Of a stretch of DNA of 64,000 nt, positions 53,405 to 62,387 are shown one piece after another. Position numbers and translations under genes: made by a program. Source of the DNA: Bradyrhizobium algeriense. Its GTDB lineage: Bacteria; Pseudomonadota; Alphaproteobacteria; Rhizobiales; Xanthobacteraceae. The notes beneath the pieces are model-generated. The model saw only the letters and a program-made list of their open reading frames with translations. It made no database searches and was not told the origin of the DNA. The DNA is taken from contig NZ_JAZHRV010000001.1 in assembly GCF_036924595.1 (NCBI RefSeq), positions 496,001 through 560,000 on the forward strand, written 5' to 3'. Position 1 is the stretch's first letter. Each line of letters starts with the position of its first letter.

Positions 53405-53487
53405 CGTCATTGCGAGGCGCGAAGCAACGAAGCAATCCATACTTCCCGCACGGAGGTATGGATTGCTTCGCTTCGCTCGCAATGACG
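53405..53487. repeat. Interspersed repeat inside the catabolic gene set
   Basis: Inverted arms GTCATTGCGAGGCGCGAAGC (from 53406) and TTCGCTTCGCTCGCAATGAC (to 53486) form a hairpin. It is the same family as at 50280 and 51653. It fills the gap between the hydratase stop (53496) and the decarboxylase start (53375), so it could affect their relative expression. Confidence 0.82.
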
Positions 53488-53495
53488 GTGAAAAA

Positions 53496-54350
53496 TCACC
53501 ACGTCGCCGTGCCCTTCATCGTGGGCTGCCCTTCGGCATTTGCGATCCACAGTTCCATGCCGGCGCTGGTTTCGTTGCCGTTGATCGTAAACTCGCCGCC
53601 CTCGAACAGCGGCTGCACGCCGCGATAGCTGAACTTTTTCGGCGCGCTGTCGCCGTGAAGTCTTGCGGCGAATTCGACGATCAGCGCCGCCTGCAGCGGG
53701 CCGTGGAAGATCAGGCCGGGATAGCCCTCGACCCTGGTGACGTAGTCGCGGTCGTAATGGATGCGATGGCCGTTGAAGGTCAGCGCCGAGTAGCGAAACA
53801 GCAGCACGGGATCGCTGACATGGCTTTCGCGATGTTTTGCGACCGGCGGCGGCGGAGGCGCCTTGGCTGATGCGACTGGCGCCGCGCCGCCCATGTCGCG
53901 ATAGACGATGTCCTGCCGTTCGCGGATCGCAACCCCGCGCGGCGTCGTGATCGTGTGTTCGACGGAGACGAAGCAGAGCACGCCGGTGGAGCCGGTCTTC
54001 ATCGTCACGTCTGAAATGCGGGAGACTCGCGTCGATTCATCGCCGACGCGCAGGGGCTCGATGAATTCGATTTCGCCGCCGGCCCACATCCGGCGCGGCA
54101 GCGGCACCGGCGGGAGAAAACCGCCGCGGGTCGGGTGGCCGTCGGGGCCGAGCTGCGACATCGGAAACACCGGCTGCGCCAGGCACCAATGCGTGGTCCA
54201 CGGCGCGGCGTCGCCTGTCTTCGGCTCGCCGATGTCCTGGAACAGCGTCGCGCGCAGGCCCTTCACAAGCTGTGCGGTGACAATGTCTGACGCTTCCGTG
54301 CTGCGGCCGATCCACTGGCGCAGATGGTCGAGGTTCAGAGCTGCTGTCAT
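53496..54350 (-). CDS. FAS1-like dehydratase / MaoC-type acyl-CoA hydratase, 284 aa
   Basis: A double-hotdog hydratase of the mesaconyl-C4-CoA or itaconyl-CoA hydratase type. Conserved parts are the N-terminal FAS1-like dehydratase domain (LPPVPLPRRMWAGGEIEFIE, RQDIVYRD) and the C-terminal hotdog with FSALTFNGHRIHYDRDYV-like RYSALTFNGHRIHYDRDYV, where the catalytic Asp/His motif lies, then GLIFHGPLQAALIVEF. The start codon overlaps the stop of the CoA-transferase gene by four bases, so the two are coupled. Family members hydrate C5 dicarboxylyl-CoAs; that is the best guess for the substrate here. Confidence 0.86.
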   Translation of the reverse strand: MTAALNLDHLRQWIGRSTEASDIVTAQLVKGLRATLFQDIGEPKTGDAAPWTTHWCLAQPVFPMSQLGPDGHPTRGGFLPPVPLPRRMWAGGEIEFIEPLRVGDESTRVSRISDVTMKTGSTGVLCFVSVEHTITTPRGVAIRERQDIVYRDMGGAAPVASAKAPPPPPVAKHRESHVSDPVLLFRYSALTFNGHRIHYDRDYVTRVEGYPGLIFHGPLQAALIVEFAARLHGDSAPKKFSYRGVQPLFEGGEFTINGNETSAGMELWIANAEGQPTMKGTATW

Positions 54351-55477
54351 GATTGGCGGCTCCTGATACGCGGAGCTGTGGGAATTTCGACATGGTCGCC
54401 GATCCCTGGCACGGCACCATAGTGCCGCTCCTCGCCAATGAAGATCGCGGCCGGCGCGGCATAGCTCACCTTGCCGTTCGGCGTATCGACCTCGATCCGG
54501 CGAAGATGCGGATGCACGGCGAGGTCGGCCATCGTGTTCACTTCGGCGAACGCGATATCGGCGTCCGCGAGGCGCTTCAGCAGATCGACGCGCGTCATGG
54601 TCGCAAAACTGTCAGCCACCGTCTTGTCGGTGAGCGAGCGGTTGCGCACGCGCTCGACCATGTTGGCAAACCTGGGATCGTTGGGCAGGTCGGGTTGATC
54701 CAAGACTTCCGCGCAAAGCTTCTTCCATTCGCGCTCGCTCTGGATCGAGATCAAAATGCCCTTGCCATCCCTGGAATTGAACACGCCATAGGGCGCGATC
54801 GAGGGATGGGCCAGCGCCATCCGCTTCGGCGGATTGCCGGCTTCCGAATTGATCAGCGGCACCGCCATCCAGTCGGCCATCACGTCGAACATCGAGATCC
54901 GGATGTCGGCGCCCTTGCCGGTGCGTCCGCGCGCGATCAGCGCTTCGAGGATCGATGCATGCGCGGTGGCGCCGGTCGCGATATCGACCACCGATATGCC
55001 GACCCGCGACGGGCCTTCGGGGCCGCCGGTGATCGAGGCAAGGCCACTCTCGGCCTGGATCAGGAGATCGTAAGCCTTGCGATCGGCATAGGGGCCGTCG
55101 TCGCCATAGCCCGAGATGGTGCAGCAGATCAGCGCCGGATAATCCTTTCGAAGCCGCTTCAGCGAGAAGCCGAGCTTGTCCATCGAGCCGGGCTTGAGGT
55201 TTTGCAGCAAGACATCAGCGCTCGCGATCAGCTCTTCGAGCGCGGCGCGGCCTTCCTTGGTGGCGAGATCGATCACCACGGAATTCTTGCCGCGGTTGAG
55301 CCAGACGAAATAGCTGCTCTGGCCTTTTGCGGCGGCGTCATAGCCGCGGGCGAAATCGCCCTCGGGGCGTTCGACCTTGACGACATGCGCGCCGGCGTCC
55401 GCCAGCCTGGAACTGCAGAACGGTGCCGCGACCGCCTGTTCGACGGAGACGACAATCAATCCTTCCAATGGCAGCAT
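54347..55477 (-). CDS. CaiB/BaiF-type (class III) CoA-transferase, 376 aa
   Basis: Activates a carboxylic acid as its CoA thioester. N-terminal signature AHVVKVERPEGDFARGYD, then the catalytic Asp in GISVVDIATGATAHASILEA, and RTGKGADIRISMFDVMADWM. The pattern resembles succinyl-CoA-dependent transferases for itaconate, mesaconate or related dicarboxylates. It is the second gene of the LysR-associated minus-strand operon, ten bases after the acyl-CoA dehydrogenase and coupled to the hydratase. Confidence 0.92.
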   Translation of the reverse strand: MLPLEGLIVVSVEQAVAAPFCSSRLADAGAHVVKVERPEGDFARGYDAAAKGQSSYFVWLNRGKNSVVIDLATKEGRAALEELIASADVLLQNLKPGSMDKLGFSLKRLRKDYPALICCTISGYGDDGPYADRKAYDLLIQAESGLASITGGPEGPSRVGISVVDIATGATAHASILEALIARGRTGKGADIRISMFDVMADWMAVPLINSEAGNPPKRMALAHPSIAPYGVFNSRDGKGILISIQSEREWKKLCAEVLDQPDLPNDPRFANMVERVRNRSLTDKTVADSFATMTRVDLLKRLADADIAFAEVNTMADLAVHPHLRRIEVDTPNGKVSYAAPAAIFIGEERHYGAVPGIGDHVEIPTAPRIRSRQS

Positions 55478-55487
55478 CGTATCTCAC

Positions 55488-56654
55488 TCAGTAGGAGCGG
55501 GGCAGGCCGAGCACGTGCTCGGCGACGTAGGACAAGATCAGATTGGTCGAGATCGGCGCAACTTGATACAGCCGCGTTTCGCGGAACTTGCGCTCGACGT
55601 CGTATTCCTCGGCAAAGCCGAACCCGCCATGGGTCTGCACGCAGGCATTGGCCGCTTCCCAGGAGGCATCCGCCGCCAGCATCTTGGCCATGTTGGCCTC
55701 GGCGCCGCAATCGAGCCCTGCCTCATATTTGCGGGTGGCTTCCTTCACCATCAGTTCGGCCGCGCGCATCGCGGCGTAGGCCTTCGCGATCGGGAACTGG
55801 ATGCCCTGGTTCTGGCCGATCGGCCGGCCGAACACGGCGCGCTCCTTGGCGTAGGCGGTGGCTTTCGCGATGAACCATTTGGCGTCGCCGATGCATTCGG
55901 CCGCAATGAGGATGCGCTCGGCGTTCATGCCTGACAGGATGTAGCGAAAGCCCTTGCCTTCATCGCCGACCAGGTTCTCGGCTGGAACCCGCATGTCGGT
56001 GAAGAACACTTCGGTGGTGGCGTGGTTCATCATGGTGCGGATCGGGCGGATTTCGAGGCCGTTGCCCTTGGCCTCGCGCATGTCGACGATGAACACCGAC
56101 AGCCCGTCGGTTCGCTTCTTCGCCTGTTCTTTCGGCGTGGTGCGCGCGAGCAGGATCATCAGGTCGGAATGTTCGGCGCGGCTGGTCCAGATCTTCTGGC
56201 CGTTGACGATGTAGTGGTCGCCGTCACGCTTGGCGACGGTCTTCAGCGAGGAGGTGTCGGTGCCGCTGGTCGGCTCGGTGACGCCGAAGGCCTGCAGCCG
56301 CAATTTGCCGCTGGCGATGCCCGGCAGATACTTTGCTTTCTGGGCGTCGTTGCCGTGCCGCAGCACGGTGCCCATCGTGTACATCTGGGCGTGGCAGCCG
56401 CCGCCGTTGCACCCCGCCCGCTGGATCTCCTCCAGGATCGCCGCCGCCGCCGAAAGCTTCAGCCCGGAGCCGCCATATTCCTCGGGGATCAAGACCGAGA
56501 GGTAACCGGCCTCCGTCAGCGCGTCGACGAACTCCTTCGGGTACGCCATCTGGCGGTCCAGCTTGCGCCAGTATTCGCCGGGGAACTGGGCGCAGAGCTT
56601 TGCGACGGCGTCGCGGATGTCGTGGAATTCGTCTTGTTGTTCTTGTGCGGTCAT
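55488..56654 (-). CDS. Acyl-CoA dehydrogenase, 388 aa
   Basis: First gene of the operon. The ATG at 56654 (MTAQEQQDEFHDIRDAVAKL) is chosen over an upstream reading to 57152 that would run through the LysR gene. Domains are intact: AFGVTEPTSGTDTSSLKTVA, the C-terminal FAD region ACVQTHGGFGFAEEYDVERK and the terminus AEHVLGLPRSY. The MCAD base position reads LYQVAPIS (Gln), whereas GMNAERILIAAE supplies Glu at the isovaleryl-CoA-dehydrogenase position. The likely substrate is a short branched or dicarboxylyl-CoA such as methylsuccinyl- or glutaryl-CoA-like, inferred from its neighbours. Confidence 0.92.
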   Translation of the reverse strand: MTAQEQQDEFHDIRDAVAKLCAQFPGEYWRKLDRQMAYPKEFVDALTEAGYLSVLIPEEYGGSGLKLSAAAAILEEIQRAGCNGGGCHAQMYTMGTVLRHGNDAQKAKYLPGIASGKLRLQAFGVTEPTSGTDTSSLKTVAKRDGDHYIVNGQKIWTSRAEHSDLMILLARTTPKEQAKKRTDGLSVFIVDMREAKGNGLEIRPIRTMMNHATTEVFFTDMRVPAENLVGDEGKGFRYILSGMNAERILIAAECIGDAKWFIAKATAYAKERAVFGRPIGQNQGIQFPIAKAYAAMRAAELMVKEATRKYEAGLDCGAEANMAKMLAADASWEAANACVQTHGGFGFAEEYDVERKFRETRLYQVAPISTNLILSYVAEHVLGLPRSY

Positions 56655-56731
56655 TTGATTTTCTGGCGATGGATGCGGGTTGATGTCAATTGCCGAGGTG
56701 GCGGGCCGTTGTGAAATCGCGGCCGGTCTCC

Positions 56732-56748
56732 TATGCTGAATTGTTATA
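56732..56748. promoter_or_regulatory. Possible LysR-type operator (TAT-N11-ATA)
   Basis: TAT-N11-ATA (TATGCTGAATTGTTATA), an instance of the T-N11-A motif bound by LysR-type regulators, lies in the 127-base region between the divergent lysR gene (start 56782) and the acyl-CoA dehydrogenase gene (start 56654). The motif is common by chance, so this is a candidate only. Confidence 0.4.
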
Positions 56749-56781
56749 GCGTATGAACCTGCCTTCGAAGATTGGCAAGCG

Positions 56782-57705
56782 ATGGATATCAGGCAGCTCA
56801 GGACCTTCAGTTGCGTGGCGGAGCTCGGCAGCCTCAGCAAAGCCTCCGATACGCTGCGGGTGGCGCAGCCGGCGCTGAGCCGCCAGATCAAGCTGCTCGA
56901 GCATGAATTGCGGGCCGAGCTCTTTACGCGGAACGGTCGCGGTATGGTGCTGACCGATGCCGGCCGCCTGCTGCTGGCGCGGACGGCGGGCATCGTCCGG
57001 CAGATCGACCAGGTGCGCGACGAGATCCAGTCCGCCGGCGGTCCACCGTCGGGCCGCGTGGTGCTCGGGCTGGTGCCGACCGTGAGCTGCGTGATTTCGG
57101 CGCGGCTCGCCCGGCGCACCGTCGACAGATATCCGGGCATTTCGCTCTGCATCGTCGAAAGCTACAGCGGGCATCTGATGGAATGGCTGCACCGCGGCGA
57201 GATGGATCTGGCGCTGATCTACGGGCCGTCGAGCGACTTGCATCTCACCGTGCAAAGTCTTGGCCGCGATCCCATCGTCGCCGTGGGGCCGCGCGGCAGC
57301 GGGTTGTCGCAAAAGAAGCAGGTCGATATCGGCTGGCTGCTCAAACAGCGCCTCGTGCTGCCGAGTCATTCGCACGGCCTCCGGGCGCTGATCGAGCAGG
57401 CGGCGGCGAAGAAGAAACTGAAGCTCGACGTCAAGCTGGAAGCGGATTCGTTTCGGGTGCTGACCAGCCTGGTCGAGGAAGGGTTGGGATACACGCTGTT
57501 GCCACCTTCCTCGGTGCGCCACGAAGTGGCCAGCGGCCGGCTGGAAACAGCTGCGATCGCAAAACCGTCGCCGATGCGCGAACTGACCCTTGCTTCTCCC
57601 ATCGATCATCCCGGCTCGACTGCCATCACGCTTGTGACCGAGCTGCTCCGCGACGAACTCACCGCCTGCCGCGAAGAAGGCCTCTGGGACATCAGGCTCG
57701 CCTGA
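56782..57705 (+). CDS. LysR-family transcriptional regulator, 307 aa
   Basis: An N-terminal winged HTH (MDIRQLRTFSCVAELGSLSK, VAQPALSRQIKLLEHEL) and a C-terminal periplasmic-binding-protein-like co-inducer domain (GRVVLGLVPTVSCVISARLA, LVLPSHSHGLRALIEQ, FRVLTSLVEEGLGYTLLPPS). The sequence fits the subgroup with NAC/CbbR-like features. It is divergent from the acyl-CoA dehydrogenase/CoA-transferase/hydratase operon, so it likely activates it in response to a pathway intermediate. Confidence 0.93.
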   Translation: MDIRQLRTFSCVAELGSLSKASDTLRVAQPALSRQIKLLEHELRAELFTRNGRGMVLTDAGRLLLARTAGIVRQIDQVRDEIQSAGGPPSGRVVLGLVPTVSCVISARLARRTVDRYPGISLCIVESYSGHLMEWLHRGEMDLALIYGPSSDLHLTVQSLGRDPIVAVGPRGSGLSQKKQVDIGWLLKQRLVLPSHSHGLRALIEQAAAKKKLKLDVKLEADSFRVLTSLVEEGLGYTLLPPSSVRHEVASGRLETAAIAKPSPMRELTLASPIDHPGSTAITLVTELLRDELTACREEGLWDIRLA

Positions 57706-58121
57706 GCCGATGTAAGGGCCTGCGGACTGGCTTAGAACAAAACGATCCAGCCGGGCATTCTCATCTGGCTACAGCAGTCATGCCGCAATTGTATAGGGCG
57801 GGGCTGGGCTTGCCGCCGAACCTGACTTCGCATCTTGCGTTGGCTCCCGACACGAGGTGTGCCTCTGCAAGAGGACAGATCCAGCCAAGGCATCCTGCTC
57901 GATGAAAAATCGCAGGAGTTACCGAAGAATAAAGAGCGGGCCCAGACAGCACGGCATTGATAGAAATCTGCGGACGGCGCGCAAGCCAAGCGAGAGGACA
58001 AGCAATGGCCAAGAGCTTTCCGGATAGCCGTATCATGGCCGGGCTCGGTCGCCTGGGGAGCGAGACGACCCGCACCACGCCACGGGTAAATGCCGCGACG
58101 TGGCGACCGACGCAGGGCCAT
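57706..58121. other. Intergenic region with one small candidate ORF (58005-58148, plus)
   Basis: About 416 bases between the LysR gene and the convergent TPP-enzyme gene. I see no repeat of the families listed elsewhere. An ORF of 47 codons starting at 58005 has a good AGAGGA site and reads MAKSFPDSRIMAGLGRLGSE at its start, ending at 58148 inside the 3' end of the TPP-enzyme gene. It is probably a chance frame. Nothing else was identified. Confidence 0.3.
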
Positions 58122-59762
58122 TCACTTGGCCTGGACTACCGCGTGTAACTCGTTGACGAGCACGCGCATGTTCTCACTGTAGTCGATGGGCACCACGACG
58201 AGATGCACGCCGCCTTCCTCGAAGGCAGCTTCCAGCATGGTCGAGAGTTCGGAGGCCTTGCCAACGCGGGAGCCCTTGGCGCCGTATGACTTCGCATAGG
58301 CAACGAAATCAGGGTTGCCGAATTCGAGGCCGAAGTCCGGAAACGTATCGACTTCCTGTTTCCAGCGGATCATGCCGTAGGCGCGATCCTCAAGCACGAG
58401 CACGACGAGGTTCAGCTTGAGCCGCACCGCCGTTTCCAGCTCCTGCGAATTCATCATGAAGCCGCCGTCGCCGCAGACGGCGAGCACGCGCCTGTCCGGA
58501 TGGATCAGCGACGCTGCGATCGCCGACGGAAGACCCGCACCCATGGTCGCAAGCGCGTTGTCGAGCAGCAGCGTGTTGGCGACGCTGGTGCGATAGTTGC
58601 GGGCGAACCAGATCTTGTACATGCCGTTGTCGAGGGCAACGATGCCGTCCGGCGGGATGACCTGGCGGACGTCGTGCACGATGCGCTGCGGCGTCAGCGG
58701 AAACCGATCCTCCGTCGACCGCTCGGCGAGGTGGGCTAGGATTCCTTCCCGCAAACCCAGCAATGTCTGACCATTGGGGAGCTTGCCTTCGAGGCGATCG
58801 GCCAGGCATGCGAGGCTCGCGCCGACGTCTCCGACGATCTCCGCCTGCGGGAAGTATACCTGTTCCACCGTCGCCGGCGTGGCGCCGACATGGATAACCT
58901 GCGGCCCATCATGGCCCATCAGGAAAGGCGGCTTCTCGACGGTGTCGTGGCCGATCGAAATAATGAGATCGGCCTGGTCGATGGCCTCGTGAACCCAATC
59001 CCGCTCCGACAGCGCGGCCGTGCCCATATAGAGGTTGGAGCCGGCATTGACCGCGCCCTTCCCCATCTGGGTGTTGAAGAATGGAATCCTGCAGCGTCGC
59101 ACGAACGCCGACAGCGGCTCGGCGAGTTGCGGGCGGCTCGCCGCGGCGCCCAGCATGACGAGCGGCCTGTGGGCAGCCATGATCATGGCTGCGGCGCGTT
59201 CGATGGCCACGGCAGGCGCGACCGGAAGCTCGACGATATGCGGGGGAATGATTTCGGCCGCGGCTTCGTCGGCCGCGATGTCCTCGGGCAGTTCGAGATG
59301 CACGGGGCCCGGCCGCTCCTGCTGCGCGACCCGGAAGGCGTCGCGAACCAGGGTCGGAATACTCTGCGCGGAGACGATCTGGGTCGCCATCTTGGTGAGT
59401 GGCCGCATGGTCGCGACGATGTCAACGATTTGGAAGCGCGCCTGACGGCTGCTCCGGATCGCCTTCTGTCCTGTGATCATGACCATCGGCATCGCGCCCA
59501 GATGCGCGTAGGCCGCGGCCGTCGTCAAATTGAGCGCACCGGGACCCAGCGTCGTCAGGCAGACGCCCGCGCGCCCGGTGAGACGTCCGTAAGTGGCCGC
59601 CATGAAGCCGGCGGCCTGTTCGTGCCGCGTCAGCACCAGCTTGATCTTCGAGCGCCGTAGCGATTCCAGCACATCGAGATTCTCCTCGCCGGGAATGGCG
59701 AAGATGTACCCGACACCCTCGTTCTCAAGGGCGGCCACCAGCAGATCGGAGGCTTTTGTCAT
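58122..59762 (-). CDS. Acetolactate-synthase-like TPP enzyme, 546 aa
   Basis: A thiamine-diphosphate enzyme of the acetolactate synthase/pyruvate oxidase class. It has catalytic Glu48 in [20 protein letters not shown], the central domain, and TPP-binding [19 protein letters not shown]. No ilvN-type small subunit is adjacent, so a catabolic acetolactate synthase or another C-C lyase/synthase is more likely than the anabolic enzyme. The ATG at 59762 overlaps the msrA stop by four bases, so it is coupled to msrA. The longer start (59822) would lie within msrA. Confidence 0.88.
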   Translation of the reverse strand: MTKASDLLVAALENEGVGYIFAIPGEENLDVLESLRRSKIKLVLTRHEQAAGFMAATYGRLTGRAGVCLTTLGPGALNLTTAAAYAHLGAMPMVMITGQKAIRSSRQARFQIVDIVATMRPLTKMATQIVSAQSIPTLVRDAFRVAQQERPGPVHLELPEDIAADEAAAEIIPPHIVELPVAPAVAIERAAAMIMAAHRPLVMLGAAASRPQLAEPLSAFVRRCRIPFFNTQMGKGAVNAGSNLYMGTAALSERDWVHEAIDQADLIISIGHDTVEKPPFLMGHDGPQVIHVGATPATVEQVYFPQAEIVGDVGASLACLADRLEGKLPNGQTLLGLREGILAHLAERSTEDRFPLTPQRIVHDVRQVIPPDGIVALDNGMYKIWFARNYRTSVANTLLLDNALATMGAGLPSAIAASLIHPDRRVLAVCGDGGFMMNSQELETAVRLKLNLVVLVLEDRAYGMIRWKQEVDTFPDFGLEFGNPDFVAYAKSYGAKGSRVGKASELSTMLEAAFEEGGVHLVVVPIDYSENMRVLVNELHAVVQAK

Positions 59763-60304
59763 GCGGCCGAAACTCCGCTCGGGCCTGTTGCAGCTTTCTC
59801 CGCCCGATGCGGCAGCGTCCATTCCGGCCGAATGAAGTGACAGGTGTAGCCGTCAGGATATTTTTCCAGATAATCCTGATGCTCGGGCTCGGCCTCCCAG
59901 AACGGTCCGGCAGGGGCCAACTCGGTGACAACCTTGCCCGGCCAAAGGCCGGAAGCATCGACATCGGCGATGGTGTCTTCCGCGATCCGCTTCTGCGCGT
60001 CGCTGGTAAAGAAGATGGCCGACCGATAGCTCGCGCCCCGGTCGTTGCCCTGGCGGTTCAGCGTCGAGGGATCATGGATCTGGAAAAAGAACTCCAGCAG
60101 CTTGCGATAGCTGATGGTCTGCGGATCGAAGGTGATCTCAATGGCTTCGGCGTGATTGCCGTGGTTACGATAGGTCGCGTTTGGCACCTCGCCGCCGGTG
60201 TAGCCCACCCTGGTCGAAATCACGCCGGGATACCGGCGTAGCAGATCCTGCATCCCCCAGAAGCAACCGCCGGCCAGGACTGCGCGTTCCGCCGAAACTG
60301 TCAT
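59759..60304 (-). CDS. msrA: Peptide-methionine (S)-S-oxide reductase, 181 aa
   Basis: Repairs oxidised methionine in proteins. The active-site GCFWG (Cys14) is near the N-terminus, followed by [20 protein letters not shown] (glutamate-rich in other species) and [20 protein letters not shown], typical of MsrA. Recycling Cys residues near the C-terminus are not obvious (one in [11 protein letters not shown]), so thioredoxin handling may differ. The start at 60304 has GGGAGA. Unusually it forms a coupled two-gene operon with a TPP enzyme. Confidence 0.95.
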   Translation of the reverse strand: MTVSAERAVLAGGCFWGMQDLLRRYPGVISTRVGYTGGEVPNATYRNHGNHAEAIEITFDPQTISYRKLLEFFFQIHDPSTLNRQGNDRGASYRSAIFFTSDAQKRIAEDTIADVDASGLWPGKVVTELAPAGPFWEAEPEHQDYLEKYPDGYTCHFIRPEWTLPHRAEKAATGPSGVSAA

Positions 60305-60519
60305 GTCTGTTCTCCCTGGTTTGCTGCTGTCGTCCGTCCCCAGCTCTATCAAGGTCGCATATTGAGGCCGAACGATGCAAAAGCGCAAATATCAATGAAA
60401 CCTCTGGTTTGCCGAAAAATCGCGGACGAGAAATCACCGAAACCGACATTCGCTGATAGTAGTCGTTTGACGAGTTCGATCCCTTGGGAGCGGCTCGGCA
60501 TCTGACGACAGATCGGCAT

Positions 60520-61719
60520 TCAGCCGTGATACGCAAACAGCTCGATCGGGTCGTTGAAGCCGCGCACCGGATGTTCGCCGACGCGTTCGAGATCGAAATC
60601 GCGTTCGACGAAGTCGGCGAACGCGCGGGACAGTAGCACGGTTCTGCCCAATTGTTTGGTGAGGGTTTCGAGACGCGAAGCCATGTTGACCGCAGGACCG
60701 ATGACGGTGAAGTCAAGCCGGGTGCGCGACCCGATATTGCCATACATGACGTCTCCGACGTGAACGCCGATGCCGTAATTCAGCGGCGCACGACCGGTTT
60801 CGCCGTTCTTTTCGTTCAGGGCAACCATGGCCTGACGGGCCTCAGTCACGGCGTGCAGCAGATTTGCGCAGGCCTGCGGCTGGCTGAGCGGAAAAATGGC
60901 GAGCAGGCCGTCGCCGATGAATTTCAGAATTTCTCCGCCATGTCGCGCAATCGGCTCCGACATCGCGTCGAAATAGCCGTTCAAGAGATCAATGACGTCA
61001 TCGCGCGGCCAGTTGTCGGAAATCCGGGTGAAATCACGTAAGTCGCAGATCATGATGGCGGCGCGTACTGTCGTTCCGCTTCCGCGCCTGGTGGCGCCGG
61101 CCAGGATCAACTCGCCGGCATGCGACCCGACATAGGTTTCCAGCAGCGTTCGCGCCAGCCGGTTCTTCATGCGGATTTCGCTGACCAGCGCCAGAACCGG
61201 CAACAGTTTTAACAGGCGGGCAATATGCGCGTCGTCGAAACCACCGGGCCGGTCGGTTGCAAAGGTCACGATATGCCGCTTGCCGAGCGTATGGTACAGC
61301 GGCCACGCCACATAGTCGGTCAGGCCTTTCGCCCGCATCTCGTCATAGACGGCGTGCTGGCGGCCGAGCGAGGGATCGCGTTCGAGATTCTCGCGCACCT
61401 CGGCGGCACCATCAAGGATTTCGTTGGCGGGACTACCGATGTATTCGGATCGCTCCCTGACATCGTAATCGACTCTCGCAAGCTCGGCCTCGCGCATCCC
61501 GTCGGCCCAAATGATCCGGGCGCCAAGCCATTGCGGATGGTAGATCAGGAGATGAAGCGTCGCCCGCTTGACGGGAATGCCCGCTCGCTGGAGCCGGACA
61601 CACAGCTCGGCGAAAATATTGTCAATGAAGCGCTCATCGCGCGTGTCGTTTGTCAGCCAGTGCACGACGTCGCTGTCGGAATGCGCGGGGACGGGATCGA
61701 TGTTTGGCGGCGCGTTCAT
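60520..61719 (-). CDS. Class III adenylate cyclase, 399 aa
   Basis: Makes cAMP from ATP. The C-terminal cyclase domain (about 215-395) has the metal-binding Asp residues in IMICDLRDFTRISD and KFIGDGLLAIF, the substrate-specifying Lys (LKFIGD) and Asp (LDFTVIG), and the transition-state Asn/Arg in PAVNMASRLE. So it has the full set for an adenylyl rather than guanylyl cyclase. The N-terminal 200 residues form a soluble sensor domain without membrane helices. Start ATG 61719 with GGGAG. Monocistronic. Possible ligand supply for the CNB protein at 25230. Confidence 0.92.
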   Translation of the reverse strand: MNAPPNIDPVPAHSDSDVVHWLTNDTRDERFIDNIFAELCVRLQRAGIPVKRATLHLLIYHPQWLGARIIWADGMREAELARVDYDVRERSEYIGSPANEILDGAAEVRENLERDPSLGRQHAVYDEMRAKGLTDYVAWPLYHTLGKRHIVTFATDRPGGFDDAHIARLLKLLPVLALVSEIRMKNRLARTLLETYVGSHAGELILAGATRRGSGTTVRAAIMICDLRDFTRISDNWPRDDVIDLLNGYFDAMSEPIARHGGEILKFIGDGLLAIFPLSQPQACANLLHAVTEARQAMVALNEKNGETGRAPLNYGIGVHVGDVMYGNIGSRTRLDFTVIGPAVNMASRLETLTKQLGRTVLLSRAFADFVERDFDLERVGEHPVRGFNDPIELFAYHG

Positions 61720-61864
61720 ATCTTGCTCCCGGGCAGTGACCTTGATCGACGGTACGGGATATGTCGTGTCCCTGCTCGACGGCGTCAATGGCGTCCGCCG
61801 CAGCCTGTTTGCGCGCATCTGGCACGGGGTTAACGCCACGAGTCTCTGATCCGAACACAGGCGA

Positions 61865-61895
61865 ACCCGCCAGGCGCATCAATCGCCAGGCGGGT
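61865..61895 (-). terminator. Hairpin downstream of thioesterase gene
   Basis: A 12-base near-perfect stem (ACCCGCCAGGCG with CGCCAGGCGGGT, one mismatch) and a seven-base loop lies about 50 bases beyond the thioesterase stop on the minus strand. No T-run follows, so it is at best a weak intrinsic terminator or an mRNA end-stabilising structure. Confidence 0.4.
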
Positions 61896-61943
61896 CATTC
61901 CTGGCCTCGACGGACGTCCGCCGACCATTCAGGATTTACGGGG

Positions 61944-62387
61944 TCACGCCCGGAGCTCGCCCGGCAGATCCATGGCGCGCATCGTGGCGGTGCCGAATGC
62001 GCAGAGTGTCTCGGACGTCTGGCTCTTGGAGAAGACCTCGACGGTGGCAACGCCGATCGACCCCGACATCTTCAGGGTTTTGGCGCGGGCGATAAGCTCG
62101 ATGCCGTCGGCAGGGCTGAGGAAGTTGACCTTGATCTCGACGGTGACGCCGATCTTGCCCCTGGGCAGGCTTGACGTGATAGCGATCCCGGCGGCGTGAT
62201 CGGCCAGGGCCGTGATGATGCCGCCGTGAAAATGGCCGAAGAACTGCAGGAGGTCGTCGCGGCGCGCCAAAGCGATTTCGGCGTGCCCGGGCTTGATGGC
62301 CACGATGCGGAAGCCCGCCGCGCCCATGAAGCCCTTGGCGTTGATCGCCTCCGCGAGCTCAGGCGGATTGAGGTCGCTGCCGCTCAC
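61944..62387 (-). CDS. PaaI-like hotdog thioesterase, 147 aa
   Basis: Hydrolyses an acyl- or aryl-CoA thioester. The single hotdog domain has the conserved HFHGGIITALADHAAGIA segment (including the catalytic Asp/His region) and GVTVEIKVNFLSPADGIELI. Starts GTG at 62387, overlapping the P450 stop by four bases, so it is coupled to that gene. It could release or channel carboxylic acids made by P450 oxidation; not proven. Confidence 0.9.
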   Translation of the reverse strand: MSGSDLNPPELAEAINAKGFMGAAGFRIVAIKPGHAEIALARRDDLLQFFGHFHGGIITALADHAAGIAITSSLPRGKIGVTVEIKVNFLSPADGIELIARAKTLKMSGSIGVATVEVFSKSQTSETLCAFGTATMRAMDLPGELRA

